DNA from: CAITSH01 sp945892985
Lineage (GTDB): Bacteria; Pseudomonadota; Gammaproteobacteria; Burkholderiales; SG8-39
Length of the DNA: 64,000 nucleotides
Assembly (NCBI GenBank): GCA_945892985.1
Contig: CAMDDU010000001.1
Location: forward strand, 142,743-206,742
Reading direction: 5' to 3'
The position numbers were made by a program, and so were the translations under genes. The notes below the pieces were generated by a model. That model did no database searches. It saw only the letters and a program-made list of their open reading frames with translations, and was not told the DNA's origin. This document shows, one piece after another, positions 7,791 to 16,397 of this stretch (its first letter is position 1; each line of letters begins with the position of its first letter).

Positions 7791-8249
7791 TCAGCTCCCG
7801 GCTTTCCAGCGCGCGGTCGCATCCTCATCCGACGCCCGAGCCTCGACCCAGCGCCCCCCCTTGTCCGTCTGTTCTTTTTTCCAGAATGGCGCCTCGGTCT
7901 TGAGGTAATCCATGATGAACTCACAGGCGGCAAACGCCTCGCCGCGATGCGCGGAACTGACGACCACGAGCACAATCTGGTCAGTGGGCCTGAGTGCGCC
8001 GATGCGATGAACCACCAGCGCGTCAAGAATATCCCAGCGCTCTCGCGCCCTGACCACAATCGCCTCAAGCGCCTTTTCGGTCATGCCCGGGTAATGCTCC
8101 AGGGTCATCACGGCAACATCGTCACCCTCGTTGATGTCGCGTACCAGACCGATGAAGCTCGCGATCGCGCCGATCTTTGGATTGCCCCGGCGCAGCGCCA
8201 GAATCTCGGCACCAACGTCAAAATCCGCAAGTTGCACACGCACGCTCAT
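7791..8249 (-). CDS. moaE: Molybdopterin synthase catalytic subunit MoaE (152 aa)
   Basis: Converts cyclic pyranopterin monophosphate to molybdopterin using sulfur carried on the MoaD C-terminus. Visible family blocks: GAIASFIGLVRD, LEHYPGMTEKAL, VVHRIGALRPTDQIVLVVV, SAHRGEAFAACEFIMDYLK and the active-site PFWKKEQ with the catalytic lysines, then RWVEA. Normal length. Begins 1 bp after the moaD stop, as expected for two subunits of one enzyme. Confidence 0.96.
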   Translation of the reverse strand: MSVRVQLADFDVGAEILALRRGNPKIGAIASFIGLVRDINEGDDVAVMTLEHYPGMTEKALEAIVVRARERWDILDALVVHRIGALRPTDQIVLVVVSSAHRGEAFAACEFIMDYLKTEAPFWKKEQTDKGGRWVEARASDEDATARWKAGS

Positions 8250-8250
8250 A

Positions 8251-8508
8251 TCAGCCCCCGGTCACCGGGGGGAAAAAAGCCACCTCATCGCCGGCCTTGA
8301 CGCATGTTTCCGCCTTGGCCATGTCCTGGTTCACGGCGACACGCAGCGCACGTTTTTCACCCAGCGCCATTTGCCACGCTTCACCGCGTGTCATCAGGTG
8401 GGCGCGCAAGGCAGCAACGGTCGCAACGCCGCCCGGAAGCTCGCATTCCTCGGTACCGACACCAAGTTGCTCGCGCAGGCTGGCAAAAAAAAGGATTTTT
8501 ACGCTCAC
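8251..8508 (-). CDS. moaD: Molybdopterin synthase sulfur carrier subunit MoaD (85 aa)
   Basis: Ubiquitin-like carrier ending in the essential Gly-Gly (FFPPVTGG) that is thiocarboxylated. Start assigned to a GTG at 8508 (VSVKILFFASLREQLG). This GTG overlaps the moeA stop by the 4-nt GTGA and gives a normal MoaD length; the longer in-frame start would add 30 residues of unrelated moeA-antiphase sequence. Adjacent moaE completes the synthase. Confidence 0.93.
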   Translation of the reverse strand: MSVKILFFASLREQLGVGTEECELPGGVATVAALRAHLMTRGEAWQMALGEKRALRVAVNQDMAKAETCVKAGDEVAFFPPVTGG

Positions 8509-9710
8509 TGGAACAGCTCCGAATAAGCCAGCAATTGCACCGTATCGCCGTGCCGGATCGTGTGGCGCGGCGGATTGTCTACCAGCCCATCGGCCCATAC
8601 GGTGGATGTCATGACGGCCGAATCCTGGGATGCAAAAAGATCAAGCCCTCCCTTGGCATTCCATTTTACGCGCAGAAATTCGCGTCGCGAGTCTGGCTCC
8701 ACCCAATCAAAATCCGCACGCGCCGCGATCGTACGGGGCATCGGGTTGGACAGGCCCTGGGTCTTTAGCAAGAACGGGCGCACAAAAATAAGAAAAGTTA
8801 CAAAACTGGACACCGGATTCCCGGGCAAGCCGATGAAACTCGCCGCCCCGACACGACCAAAAGCCAGCGGGCGCCCCGGCTTCATGGCGATTTTCCACAT
8901 CAGGAGCTTGCCTTCGGCCTCAACGGCCGGCTTGACGAAATCGGCATCGCCCACCGATACACCGCCGGATGTGACAATGATGTCGTTTTCGGCAGCCGCG
9001 CGACGCAGTACCTCGCGGGTCGCCGCGAGATTGTCGGGCACGATGCCGTAGTCGCGAACATCGCAACCGAACATCTGGCCCAGACCGTTGAGCGTGAAAC
9101 GGTTTGAGTTATAGATGCGCCCCGGCGCCAATGGATCCCCGGGCATAACCAGCTCATCGCCGGTAAAAAAGAAACCCAGCCGAACGCGTCGGCGCACCGG
9201 AAGCGCGGCAATGCCGACAGACGCTGCAAGGCCGGTGTCCTGCGGTCGCAGGCGAATACCCGCGGGAAGAATTTCCCCGCCGGCCTGAATATCGCTGGCC
9301 ACGCGGCGCACCCATTCACCCGGCTTAGGCAACTGATTTACGATCACCGCGCCCTCCTCGACACTGCACTGCTCCTGCATGACCACGGCATCGGCACCCT
9401 CTGGAATCGGCGCCCCGGTGAAAATACGAGCGGCCGAACCGGCCTCGAGCGCAGAGCCCACCGCGCCGGCAAAAATACGTTGCGTGACGCGCAGACGCGT
9501 TCCGGGCCCGGCAAGATCGGCCAGGCGCAGTGCGTAGCCATCCATCGCGCTGTTATCCAGAGGCGGCACATCCATGCCGGAGCGTTGCGCGACGGCGAGC
9601 ACCCTGCCAGTGGCCGCCAAGGTGGCAACGGTCTCGGTTTCGGTGACGGCTTTGGCGCCATCAAGCAGCTGTATCAGCGCTTCTTCAACGGAAAGCAGGC
9701 CTTTGTTCAT
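8505..9710 (-). CDS. moeA: Molybdopterin molybdenumtransferase MoeA, first copy (401 aa)
   Basis: Inserts molybdate (or tungstate) into adenylated molybdopterin. Family motifs: PPLDNSAMDGYALRLADL, IFTGAPIPEGADAVVMQEQ, the substrate loop FFTGDELV, IYNSNRFTLNGL, TSGGVSVGDADFVK and GLPGNPVSSFVTF, with the C-terminal beta-barrel domain present. A second moeA lies at 31638-32903 and only part of the sequence is shared, so the two are paralogues rather than a recent duplication. Overlaps mobB by ATGA. Confidence 0.95.
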   Translation of the reverse strand: MNKGLLSVEEALIQLLDGAKAVTETETVATLAATGRVLAVAQRSGMDVPPLDNSAMDGYALRLADLAGPGTRLRVTQRIFAGAVGSALEAGSAARIFTGAPIPEGADAVVMQEQCSVEEGAVIVNQLPKPGEWVRRVASDIQAGGEILPAGIRLRPQDTGLAASVGIAALPVRRRVRLGFFFTGDELVMPGDPLAPGRIYNSNRFTLNGLGQMFGCDVRDYGIVPDNLAATREVLRRAAAENDIIVTSGGVSVGDADFVKPAVEAEGKLLMWKIAMKPGRPLAFGRVGAASFIGLPGNPVSSFVTFLIFVRPFLLKTQGLSNPMPRTIAARADFDWVEPDSRREFLRVKWNAKGGLDLFASQDSAVMTSTVWADGLVDNPPRHTIRHGDTVQLLAYSELFQ

Positions 9711-10201
9711 TTCAGTTCCAAGTATTGTGTGATGAAGGTGGCAATGCGCGCTGGCTCATCGAGGTCGAACCGTGGCAGCGTTGTGGCAAGCTCATGATCG
9801 GAGGCAATTGCCACGATGTGCGGATCTTCAGGGTGCAACAGGCGTTTGCCGTTGGAAAAACGCGCGATTTCGAGCTTGGGCAGGGCGCTGAATTTGTAGC
9901 CTTCTACCAGCACCAGATCGCAAGGGCTGAGCCGTTCTATCTGCTCATCCAGCGTCGGCTCGGCGGCACCGCGTGATTCATGCATCAACGCCCAGCGCCG
10001 CTCCGACACCACCATCACCTCCTGACAACCGGCCTCGCGATGCCGCCATGAATCCTTGCCGGGCTGGTCGACATCAAATGCATGGTGGGCGTGCTTGATC
10101 AGAGAAACCTTCAGCCCCTGCGCAATAAAACAGGGAATGAGTTTCTCGATCAGTGTGGTCTTGCCACTACCGGACCAGCCGGCGAAACCGAATGTCTTCA
10201 T
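9707..10201 (-). CDS. mobB: Molybdopterin-guanine dinucleotide biosynthesis adaptor MobB (164 aa)
   Basis: P-loop GTP-binding protein that assists MobA in forming the guanine dinucleotide cofactor used by formate dehydrogenases. Shows FGFAGWSGSGKTTLIEKLIP (Walker A), SLIKHAHHAFDVDQPGKDSW and VLVEGYKFSALPKLEI (Walker B region), all diagnostic. First gene of a minus-strand operon with moeA, moaD, moaE and crcB. mobA is not adjacent but lies at 31039. Confidence 0.95.
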   Translation of the reverse strand: MKTFGFAGWSGSGKTTLIEKLIPCFIAQGLKVSLIKHAHHAFDVDQPGKDSWRHREAGCQEVMVVSERRWALMHESRGAAEPTLDEQIERLSPCDLVLVEGYKFSALPKLEIARFSNGKRLLHPEDPHIVAIASDHELATTLPRFDLDEPARIATFITQYLELK

Positions 10202-10347
10202 TGCCGCGAGACCTGCACCGCGCCATGGCCGGGCAGATGAATGAATAGGACTTCATTATATCAGCGCGACTATAACGGGTCTCCAAGCGCATGCCAGCGG
10301 GGGCAGCTTCGGCCAAAGCCTGGCGCAAAAACCATCCGGAGCGAAAT

Positions 10348-10381
10348 GCTGAAAAGGTCCGCCAATCGGGCATTTCCAGCC
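10348..10381. repeat. REP2 palindrome, downstream of the tup operon
   Basis: Read on the minus strand: GCTGGAAATGCCCGATTGGC, then GGACCTTTTCAGC. It differs from the copy at 63817 at only a few positions, and the paired arms (GCTGGAAA / TTTTCAGC) are kept. Located 50 bp beyond the tupC stop. The surrounding 229-bp gap (10202-10430) contains nothing else recognisable. Confidence 0.75.
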
Positions 10382-10430
10382 ATCGTCCCTTGCTTGGCGA
10401 TGCATTCACCACGCCAACGCTGGCACGGCC

Positions 10431-11096
10431 TCATACCGGAGCGATCCGCCCATACTCGATGTGCAGACGTGCCATCCCCGGCAGATCGATCAGTTCGCGG
10501 TCATGGCAGGCAATCAGCACCGTGGCGCGGTCCTCGGCGCAGATTGCCGCAATCAGCGCGATCACCTGTTCGCGCGATTCGGGGTCGAGACTGGATGTCG
10601 GCTCATCGAGCAGCAGCAATTTCGGTTCGAGCAGCCAGGCGCGGGCGAGCGCCACGCGCTGCCGCTCCCCCCCCGATAATTTATGCGGTGGCGTGAGCCT
10701 AACCGCCTGCAGGCGTGCCCACGCAATCGCCCGATCGACTTGTTGCGCAATACCCGCAGAAGGTGCGCCGCGCGCCCTAAGACCGTAGGCGATATTTTTT
10801 TCCACGCTGGTTTGAAAGAGGTAAGGATGTTGATGCACATAAATGATCTCGCGACGAACGTGGCCCGGATAGCTGCCGAGCGCGAATTCGCAGCTTTCGA
10901 AGTGCAGCCTTCCCTGTGCCGGCTCAAGCCCCGCAAATATGCGCAGCAAGGTGCTCTTGCCGCTGCCGTTGTCTCCGGTAAGCACATAGGCGCGGCCGGC
11001 CCCGAGCGCGATCCCTGCGCCGTCGAGGATCATGCGGTCACCGAAGCGCTTGTGCACTCCCTCCAGCGCCGCCCATTGCCCGAATTGCCCGCTCAC
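10431..11096 (-). CDS. tupC: Tungstate ABC transporter ATP-binding protein TupC (221 aa)
   Basis: ABC ATPase with Walker A TGDNGSGKSTLLRI, Q-loop IIYVHQHPYLFQTSV, signature LSGGERQRVALARAW, Walker B LLLLDEPTSSLDPES and switch histidine in ACHDREL. It lacks the C-terminal TOBE domain found in the ModC at 13808, which is usual for TupC-type ATPases. Overlaps tupB by 4 nt, completing the tupABC importer. Assignment to tungstate rests mainly on the TupA neighbour. Confidence 0.88.
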   Translation of the reverse strand: MSGQFGQWAALEGVHKRFGDRMILDGAGIALGAGRAYVLTGDNGSGKSTLLRIFAGLEPAQGRLHFESCEFALGSYPGHVRREIIYVHQHPYLFQTSVEKNIAYGLRARGAPSAGIAQQVDRAIAWARLQAVRLTPPHKLSGGERQRVALARAWLLEPKLLLLDEPTSSLDPESREQVIALIAAICAEDRATVLIACHDRELIDLPGMARLHIEYGRIAPV

Positions 11097-11788
11097 TTCA
11101 TTCCCCCTTCACCTTGCAAAAAAGCCAAGGCGGCGTTTACGGCCAGGGCGAGCACCATGAGAACCAAGCCCAATGCGATACCCTGGGCAAACTCTCCCTT
11201 GCTCGTTTCCAGGGCAATGGCGGTCGTGATGTTGCGCGTCAACCCGGCGATATTGCCGCCAATCATGAGCGCGCAACCGACCTCGGAAATGGCACGACCA
11301 AAGCCGTTCAGCACGGCGGCGACCACGGCGAAACGAACTTCGTTGAGCGTGGTGAGGGCCGCACGCCACGGCCCGGCACCCAGACCCACGGCTGTCTCAT
11401 GCGCACGCGGGTCAGCCCCCTGCACGGCCGAAAGCGTGAAGGCAGCAAGAATAGGGAAAGCCAGGATAGCCTGGCCGAGGATCATCGCGTCCTGCGTGAA
11501 CAGCAATTGCCAGCCACCCATGGGACCGTGCCGCGAAAGCAGCATATACAAGACCAGGCCCACCACCACCGTGGGGAAGGACAACAGACTTTGCACCATG
11601 ATCACCAACGCGCGACGTCCGGGGAAACGCCTCATTGCCAGCATGTAGCCGGCGGCGATGCCAGGAACCAGCGCCAGCACCAATCCGAGCACAGCGACCT
11701 TGATGGACACCCAGATAACGCCCCAGAGCTCCGCATCGCCGCCAAACAGCAGACGCAAAGCCTCGCTCAAGGCGTCAAGGAAGTTCAT
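11093..11788 (-). CDS. tupB: Tungstate ABC transporter permease TupB (231 aa)
   Basis: Integral membrane permease with about five or six hydrophobic helices and the EAA-type coupling loop around ETAVGLGAGPWRAALTTL. Conserved permease stretches include SFPTVVVGLVLYMLLSRHGP and GFGRAISEVGCALMIGGNI, typical of TupB/WtpB proteins. Starts 2 bp after the tupA stop and overlaps tupC. The GRAISEVG motif is shared with molybdate permeases, so family-level confidence is high and metal specificity comes from TupA. Confidence 0.88.
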   Translation of the reverse strand: MNFLDALSEALRLLFGGDAELWGVIWVSIKVAVLGLVLALVPGIAAGYMLAMRRFPGRRALVIMVQSLLSFPTVVVGLVLYMLLSRHGPMGGWQLLFTQDAMILGQAILAFPILAAFTLSAVQGADPRAHETAVGLGAGPWRAALTTLNEVRFAVVAAVLNGFGRAISEVGCALMIGGNIAGLTRNITTAIALETSKGEFAQGIALGLVLMVLALAVNAALAFLQGEGGMK

Positions 11789-11790
11789 GC

Positions 11791-12582
11791 CTATCTTGCG
11801 CTCGGAAAGAACATCTGCTCACCGCTCACCTTAAAATCGGCAATGGCGTTCTGCCCTTCGGCCGAGATAATCCAGTTGATCAGATCCACGGCACCATCGT
11901 AATTGACACCCGGATATTTTTTCGGATTAACCGCGATGATGCCGTAGGGGTTGAACATTTTCGCATCTCCAGCGAGCACAATGTCCAGGCCGGTTTTGGC
12001 GCGATAAGCGGCATAAGTCGCACGATCCGACAGCGTATAGCCCTGCATTTCCGCAGCCATGGTCAGCACTTCACCCATGCCCAGCCCCGCAGAAACAAAC
12101 CACGCCCCCGCTGGCGCAACGCCCGCCTCCTTCCAATAAGCCTTTTCCATCTGGTCGGTGCCCGAGTTGTCGCCACGCGAGATGAACTTCGCCTTTCCCA
12201 GCCCCATAGCTTTGAAGGCCTCGATAACGCTTTTCTGATTTTTCAGGCCCAGTGGATCGGATTTCGGACCGACGATAATAAAGTCGTTGTACATCACGTC
12301 CTTGCGGTTGACACCGCTGCCTTCGGCAACAAACTTGTCCTCGGCCGGACGGGCATGCACCAGCACGACATCGACATCGCCATTTTTCCCCAACTCAAGC
12401 GCTTTTCCTGTTCCAACCGAAATGACCAGAACCCTGCACCCGCACCTGGCCTCGTATTTGGGTAGCAACACCTTGAGCAGGCCGGAATTGTCGGTGCTGG
12501 TGGTGGTGGACATCTTGATGTCGCGCGCCGACGCCGCGGTCGCTGACACCAGAAGCAGCATTACGAACAAGAGCTTTTGCAT
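11791..12582 (-). CDS. tupA: Tungstate-binding periplasmic protein TupA (263 aa)
   Basis: Start placed at MQKLLFVMLLLVSATAASA, a clean Sec signal peptide. The upstream in-frame ATG at 12696 would lie inside the divergent regulator gene. Mature protein begins with the TupA oxyanion loop TTTSTDNSGLL and later has SRGDNSGTDQMEKAYW, the second half of the anion site. These TTTSTxxSGLL and GDxSGT patterns distinguish TupA from ModA. An AGGA ribosome-binding site precedes the ATG. Divergent from a ModE/PBP-type regulator. Confidence 0.92.
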   Translation of the reverse strand: MQKLLFVMLLLVSATAASARDIKMSTTTSTDNSGLLKVLLPKYEARCGCRVLVISVGTGKALELGKNGDVDVVLVHARPAEDKFVAEGSGVNRKDVMYNDFIIVGPKSDPLGLKNQKSVIEAFKAMGLGKAKFISRGDNSGTDQMEKAYWKEAGVAPAGAWFVSAGLGMGEVLTMAAEMQGYTLSDRATYAAYRAKTGLDIVLAGDAKMFNPYGIIAVNPKKYPGVNYDGAVDLINWIISAEGQNAIADFKVSGEQMFFPSAR

Positions 12583-12612
12583 GCGATTTTTCCTGTTAAA
12601 TCTGGTAACTTG

Positions 12613-12634
12613 GACTGATATTAGGGTATTGGTC
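12613..12634. promoter_or_regulatory. Imperfect palindrome between tupA and its divergent regulator
   Basis: GACTGATA (12613-12620) and TATTGGTC (12627-12634) are inverted with 6 of 8 positions paired and a 6-bp centre. They lie in the only 75 bp separating two divergent genes. A regulator operator is expected here, but the standard ModE box is not visible. Weak evidence. Confidence 0.3.
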
Positions 12635-12657
12635 GCAAGTGACAAATAGGAACAGCT

Positions 12658-13782
12658 GTGCATATGCTTAAGCTCGAGATCCGATATCAGTGGCAATCGC
12701 GCCCAGACCAGCCTCTATCAATAGAGCCTGTGCTGTTTCGCGTGCTTAACGCGACGCGTGAAACCGGCTCCCTGGCCGGCGCGGCGCGAAAAGTCGCAAT
12801 GTCCTACCGCCATGTCTGGGGTCTCATGGCCAAGTGGGAGCGGATTTTTGGGCGACCCATGGTCGTACTCCGTCAGGGAAAAGGCGCGCAACTGACCACC
12901 TTCGGTACAAAGCTATTGTGGGCAGAGCATTTGGTGCAGGCCAAACTCACCGCGGAATTACACCATGTAGGTGGGGAAATAGGGCAAGCGCTGGCACAGA
13001 CCATGGCAGAAGCCCCTCCCAGACTGAGCGTACATGCCAGTCATGACCTTGCCCTCGCGCAATTGCGCGATAAGCTGGCCGAGCAAAAGGGCTTGCAACT
13101 TGACCTGCACGTGAAAGGCAGTATCGACAGCCTTGCGGCCTTGGCAAAAAATCAATGCATCCTGGCCGGATTTCACATTGCCGAGGGTATGGAACAGAGT
13201 GCCGCCGCCCGATTCCGACATTACCTCAACCCACGCCAGTTCCGACTGATAGGCCTGGCGATACGCGTGCAGGGCTTGATGCTCGCGCCGGGTAATCCAA
13301 AGCGCATCCTCAGCCTCGCAGACCTTATGCAAAAAGACGTCCGATTCATTAACAGGCAGGCAGACTCTGGCAGTCGCCTTGAATTCGACCAGCTATTGTC
13401 GGGTGCGGGCATCGTTGCGTCGGCGATAAAAGGCTACCGGGATGTGGAGTTCACCCATCTGGCCGTCGCTGCCACCGTCGCCACCAACAAGGCGGACGCC
13501 TGCTACGGCATCAAGGCGGCAGCCCTGAGCTGCAAGCTGGACTTTATTCCGATGCTTACCGAACGGTATTACCTGGCGTGCCGTAAAGAAGCCCTGGATA
13601 ATCCGGCCATTGTCGATTTGATAGGTATTTTGGGTGGATCAGATTTCAAGGGCATCGTTAACGGCCTCGGCGGCTACGGCACCGCTATTAGCGGAAAACT
13701 CTATGACATCACCAAGGTGATGCCGGCGAAACGCCCCCCTCATCGCCTCCCGGCGGCATTGAAGACTAACCACCCCGCCTAG
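12658..13782 (+). CDS. ModE-type HTH regulator fused to a periplasmic-binding-like oxyanion domain (374 aa)
   Basis: Residues about 20-100 are a ModE/LysR-like winged helix (VLNATRETGSLAGAARKVAM, SYRHVWGLMAKWE, GAQLTTFG). Residues about 120-340 resemble the PBP-like domain of COG1910 regulators (HASHDLALAQL, GSIDSLAALAKNQ, FINRQADSGSRLEFDQLL, HLAVAATVATNKADACYGI), which sense molybdate or tungstate. It sits 75 bp from, and divergent to, tupA, so it is the likely tup regulator. Start may be GTG 12658 or ATG 12664; the AGGA at 12648 is compatible with either. Confidence 0.85.
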   Translation: MHMLKLEIRYQWQSRPDQPLSIEPVLFRVLNATRETGSLAGAARKVAMSYRHVWGLMAKWERIFGRPMVVLRQGKGAQLTTFGTKLLWAEHLVQAKLTAELHHVGGEIGQALAQTMAEAPPRLSVHASHDLALAQLRDKLAEQKGLQLDLHVKGSIDSLAALAKNQCILAGFHIAEGMEQSAAARFRHYLNPRQFRLIGLAIRVQGLMLAPGNPKRILSLADLMQKDVRFINRQADSGSRLEFDQLLSGAGIVASAIKGYRDVEFTHLAVAATVATNKADACYGIKAAALSCKLDFIPMLTERYYLACRKEALDNPAIVDLIGILGGSDFKGIVNGLGGYGTAISGKLYDITKVMPAKRPPHRLPAALKTNHPA

Positions 13783-13807
13783 ACGCCCCGTTTGCTTCGC
13801 AAAAGCG

Positions 13808-14884
13808 CTAACGCCGGTCCAGCGACACGCCCTTGACCATCGCGTAGATACGCATCCCGGGTAAAAGTTGCAACTGACTGACTGAACGGCGTGTGATTCG
13901 CGACCGCAACGCAATCGCGCCCACCTTAAGCACCACGTCGACAGCGCCAGCACGCGGCGCCTCGATAGACTCGATTATCCCCGGCAGCACATTGAGAATA
14001 CTGACGCCAGAGGGTGGCAGCAAGGCCAGCGACACATCCCGTGCACGCACCCGCATGCGCACCGTCTCGCCGACCAAAGCCTCGACGTCGGGAACGAGCA
14101 GGCGGCCGCCATCGAAGCCGATGACACTGATGTCATCGTCGAGATTTTGCTCGAGCACCCGGCCTTCGATGACTGTGCCACCCTCGAAACTTCCGGCCAG
14201 ATGCCTCAGCTCAGGCCGTCCCATGACCTCTGCCACAGATCCGGCCGCAGCCACCCTGCCCTCCGCAATAATCACCACCTGATCGGCCAGACGCACCACT
14301 TCGTCGACGGCATGACTGACATAGATAATGGGCAGGTCGATACTGTCGCGCATCAGTTCGATGTAATCGAGAATTTCTGTCTTGCGATGACCATCGAGCG
14401 AAGCGAGCGGCTCATCCATCAAAAGCAAACGCGGATTGGCCAGCAAGGCCCGCCCGATCGCCACACGTTGCTTTTCGCCACCGGACAGCGCTGCAGGTCG
14501 CCTGTCCATCAAATGCTCAAGGCCGAGCAAGGCGGTGACCGTAGCCGGTTCGGCCAAACGCGGACCCACATCGGCTTTGCCAAACCCATAGAGCAGGTTC
14601 TGCCTTACCGTAAGATGCGGAAATAGTCTGCCTTCCTGAAAAACATAACCGACCCGCCGATGCTCGATTGGCACGTTAATACGCAGGGCGCTGTCGAACA
14701 GCACTTCGCCGTTAAGCTCGATACGGCCGCGCGAGGGCCGGTTGATTCCGGCGATGGCATTGATGATCGAGGTCTTGCCCGACCCGGAGCGCCCGAACAG
14801 GGCTGTGACCGGCTGCGTCGAACTGAATGCGATATTCAGGTCGAAATTTCCCAATCGTTGCTCAAGTTCAACGTTCAGCATCAT
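13808..14884 (-). CDS. modC: Molybdate ABC transporter ATP-binding protein ModC (358 aa)
   Basis: ATPase of the molybdate importer. Walker A FGRSGSGKTSIINAIAG, LSGGEKQRVAIGRALL signature, LLLMDEPLASLD Walker B, SHAVDEVVRLAD switch region. Residues about 290-355 form a TOBE/Mop oxyanion-binding domain (GVSILNVLPGIIESIE, VVLKVGAIALRSRITRRSV), the hallmark of ModC. Start set at the ATG of MMLNVELEQRLG, overlapping modB by 17 nt; one codon further in is equally possible. Converges on the tup regulator with a 25-bp gap. Confidence 0.94.
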   Translation of the reverse strand: MMLNVELEQRLGNFDLNIAFSSTQPVTALFGRSGSGKTSIINAIAGINRPSRGRIELNGEVLFDSALRINVPIEHRRVGYVFQEGRLFPHLTVRQNLLYGFGKADVGPRLAEPATVTALLGLEHLMDRRPAALSGGEKQRVAIGRALLANPRLLLMDEPLASLDGHRKTEILDYIELMRDSIDLPIIYVSHAVDEVVRLADQVVIIAEGRVAAAGSVAEVMGRPELRHLAGSFEGGTVIEGRVLEQNLDDDISVIGFDGGRLLVPDVEALVGETVRMRVRARDVSLALLPPSGVSILNVLPGIIESIEAPRAGAVDVVLKVGAIALRSRITRRSVSQLQLLPGMRIYAMVKGVSLDRR

Positions 14885-15575
14885 GACCCATGATGCGCTT
14901 GGTCGCACGACGAACCAGCAACTCCGAGATGAACAAGGCCGCCAGCGAAAGCAAGACCGCTATCAGAGACAGCCTTAGCGCCTGCACGTCCCCCCCAGGG
15001 GTCTGGGTGTAGCCATATATAGCCAGCGGCAGTGTCTGTGTTTCGCCCGGGATATTCGACACAAAGGTTATGGTGGCGCCAAACTCACCAAGGCTGCGGG
15101 CGAAGGACAGCAGCATGCCGGTAAGAATACCTGGCAAGGCGAGAGGCAGTGTCACCGTCAGGAATACGCGCATCGCGTCGGCGCCCAGCGTCCGCGCCGC
15201 TGCCTCAAGCTTGAGGTCGATCGACTCGAGCGAAAGTCGGATCGCCCGCACCATCAGTGGGAAGCCCATGATCGCCGCAGCCAAAGCGGCGCCGGTCCAT
15301 TTGAAAGCAATCACCAATCCGAACCAATCGTCCAACCATGCTCCCAGTGGCCCCTGCCGTCCGAAAAGCAGCAGCAAAAGGAATCCCACGACCACCGGCG
15401 GCAGCACCAGCGGCAGGTGAACAAAAGCGTCAAACAAAGTCTTCCCCGGGAAACGTCCGCGCGCCAGCAACATGGCAACCGCCACCGCCGGGGGCAGGCT
15501 GATCAGCACGCTCCAGAACGCGACGCGCAGACTGAGGCCCAGCACGTCCCACTCTTGCGGAGTCAGAAAATTCAT
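14868..15575 (-). CDS. modB: Molybdate ABC transporter permease ModB (235 aa)
   Basis: Permease with five predicted membrane helices. Conserved ModB blocks are LPLVLPPVVVGFLLLLLFGR, AAARTLGADAMRVFLTVTLP (EAA loop) and SFARSLGEFGATITFVSNIP. Start taken at MNFLTPQEWD, whose ATG overlaps the modA stop as ATGA; the upstream ATG is nine codons into modA. Normal length. Assembles with ModC and ModA. Confidence 0.95.
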   Translation of the reverse strand: MNFLTPQEWDVLGLSLRVAFWSVLISLPPAVAVAMLLARGRFPGKTLFDAFVHLPLVLPPVVVGFLLLLLFGRQGPLGAWLDDWFGLVIAFKWTGAALAAAIMGFPLMVRAIRLSLESIDLKLEAAARTLGADAMRVFLTVTLPLALPGILTGMLLSFARSLGEFGATITFVSNIPGETQTLPLAIYGYTQTPGGDVQALRLSLIAVLLSLAALFISELLVRRATKRIMGHDAER

Positions 15576-16333
15576 GGCGGCAAAAATCCGTATTTCTCCC
15601 AAACCGTGCGAGCCGATGGCGCACCGAGAAATTGCAATAATCGAGCGGCGCCAGGGGACTTGGCCGCGGTGGTCACTGCGGCCGGATAGACAATCGGCCG
15701 GTGCGATGTCGCCGCAAATTCAGCCACGATCCGCACACCGCGCTCTGCTTGGGCATCCGTTCGATAAACAATTCCAAGTGGCGCCTCGCCTCGCGCAACG
15801 AGCAGCAGGCAGGCGCGCACGTTTTCCACGCGCGCGACACGCGCCGCAATGCCTGACCAGAGTCCAAGCGATTCCAGCGCGGCCCTGCCGTATTTTCCCG
15901 CCGGCACATGATCCGGGTCGGCCATCACCAAGCGGTCGCGTCCGAGCAGGCCGGCCAAGTCGAGTCCTGGTTTCAGTTCAAAATTAATTTTTCCACCCGC
16001 AGGCGCAATCATGACAAGCCGGTTGGAAAGCAGATTTATGCGACTGTCTGCCCGTATCAGTTTGCGTGCGGCAAGATAATCCATCCATTCGAGATCTGCC
16101 GAAATGAACAGCCCCGCGGGCGCGCCGTTCTCGATCTGGCGCGCCAGCGCCGAACTGGCCGCATAGGAAACGACGACGCGGTCGCCGCTGCCCGCCTCGT
16201 AGCGTTTCGCCAGGTCGTCCAGCGCCTCACGAAGGCTTGCTGCGGCGAACACGGTAAGCGTTTCAGCTACCGCTTGTTGAGACGCGCCAAGGGCAAGCAA
16301 AAGCAGAAAGAAACACGCAAAGCGTTTAATCAC
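15572..16333 (-). CDS. modA: Molybdate-binding periplasmic protein ModA (253 aa)
   Basis: Start proposed at a GTG (16333): VIKRFACFFLLLLALGASQQ, a Sec signal peptide cleaved before ETLTVFAAASL. Anion-binding features are AAASLREALDDLA, SYAASSALARQIENGAPAG, DPDHVPAGKYGRAAL and ENVRACLLLVARGEAPLGIV, all typical of ModA. The only in-frame ATG (16462) overlaps modE by 65 nt and would bury the signal peptide, so it is rejected. Ribosome-binding site weak, consistent with coupling to modE 64 nt upstream. Confidence 0.9.
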   Translation of the reverse strand: MIKRFACFFLLLLALGASQQAVAETLTVFAAASLREALDDLAKRYEAGSGDRVVVSYAASSALARQIENGAPAGLFISADLEWMDYLAARKLIRADSRINLLSNRLVMIAPAGGKINFELKPGLDLAGLLGRDRLVMADPDHVPAGKYGRAALESLGLWSGIAARVARVENVRACLLLVARGEAPLGIVYRTDAQAERGVRIVAEFAATSHRPIVYPAAVTTAAKSPGAARLLQFLGAPSARTVWEKYGFLPP

Positions 16334-16397
16334 GGGCAATTTCGTCGTATCCGCTTGAACATAACGTAAGGTCAAGAATAACAGCAATCGCCTTGCA

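Noticed and set aside
7789..8249. Fluoride riboswitch controlling crcB
   Set aside because: crcB begins 1 bp after the moaE stop, so there is no leader in which the motif could reside.
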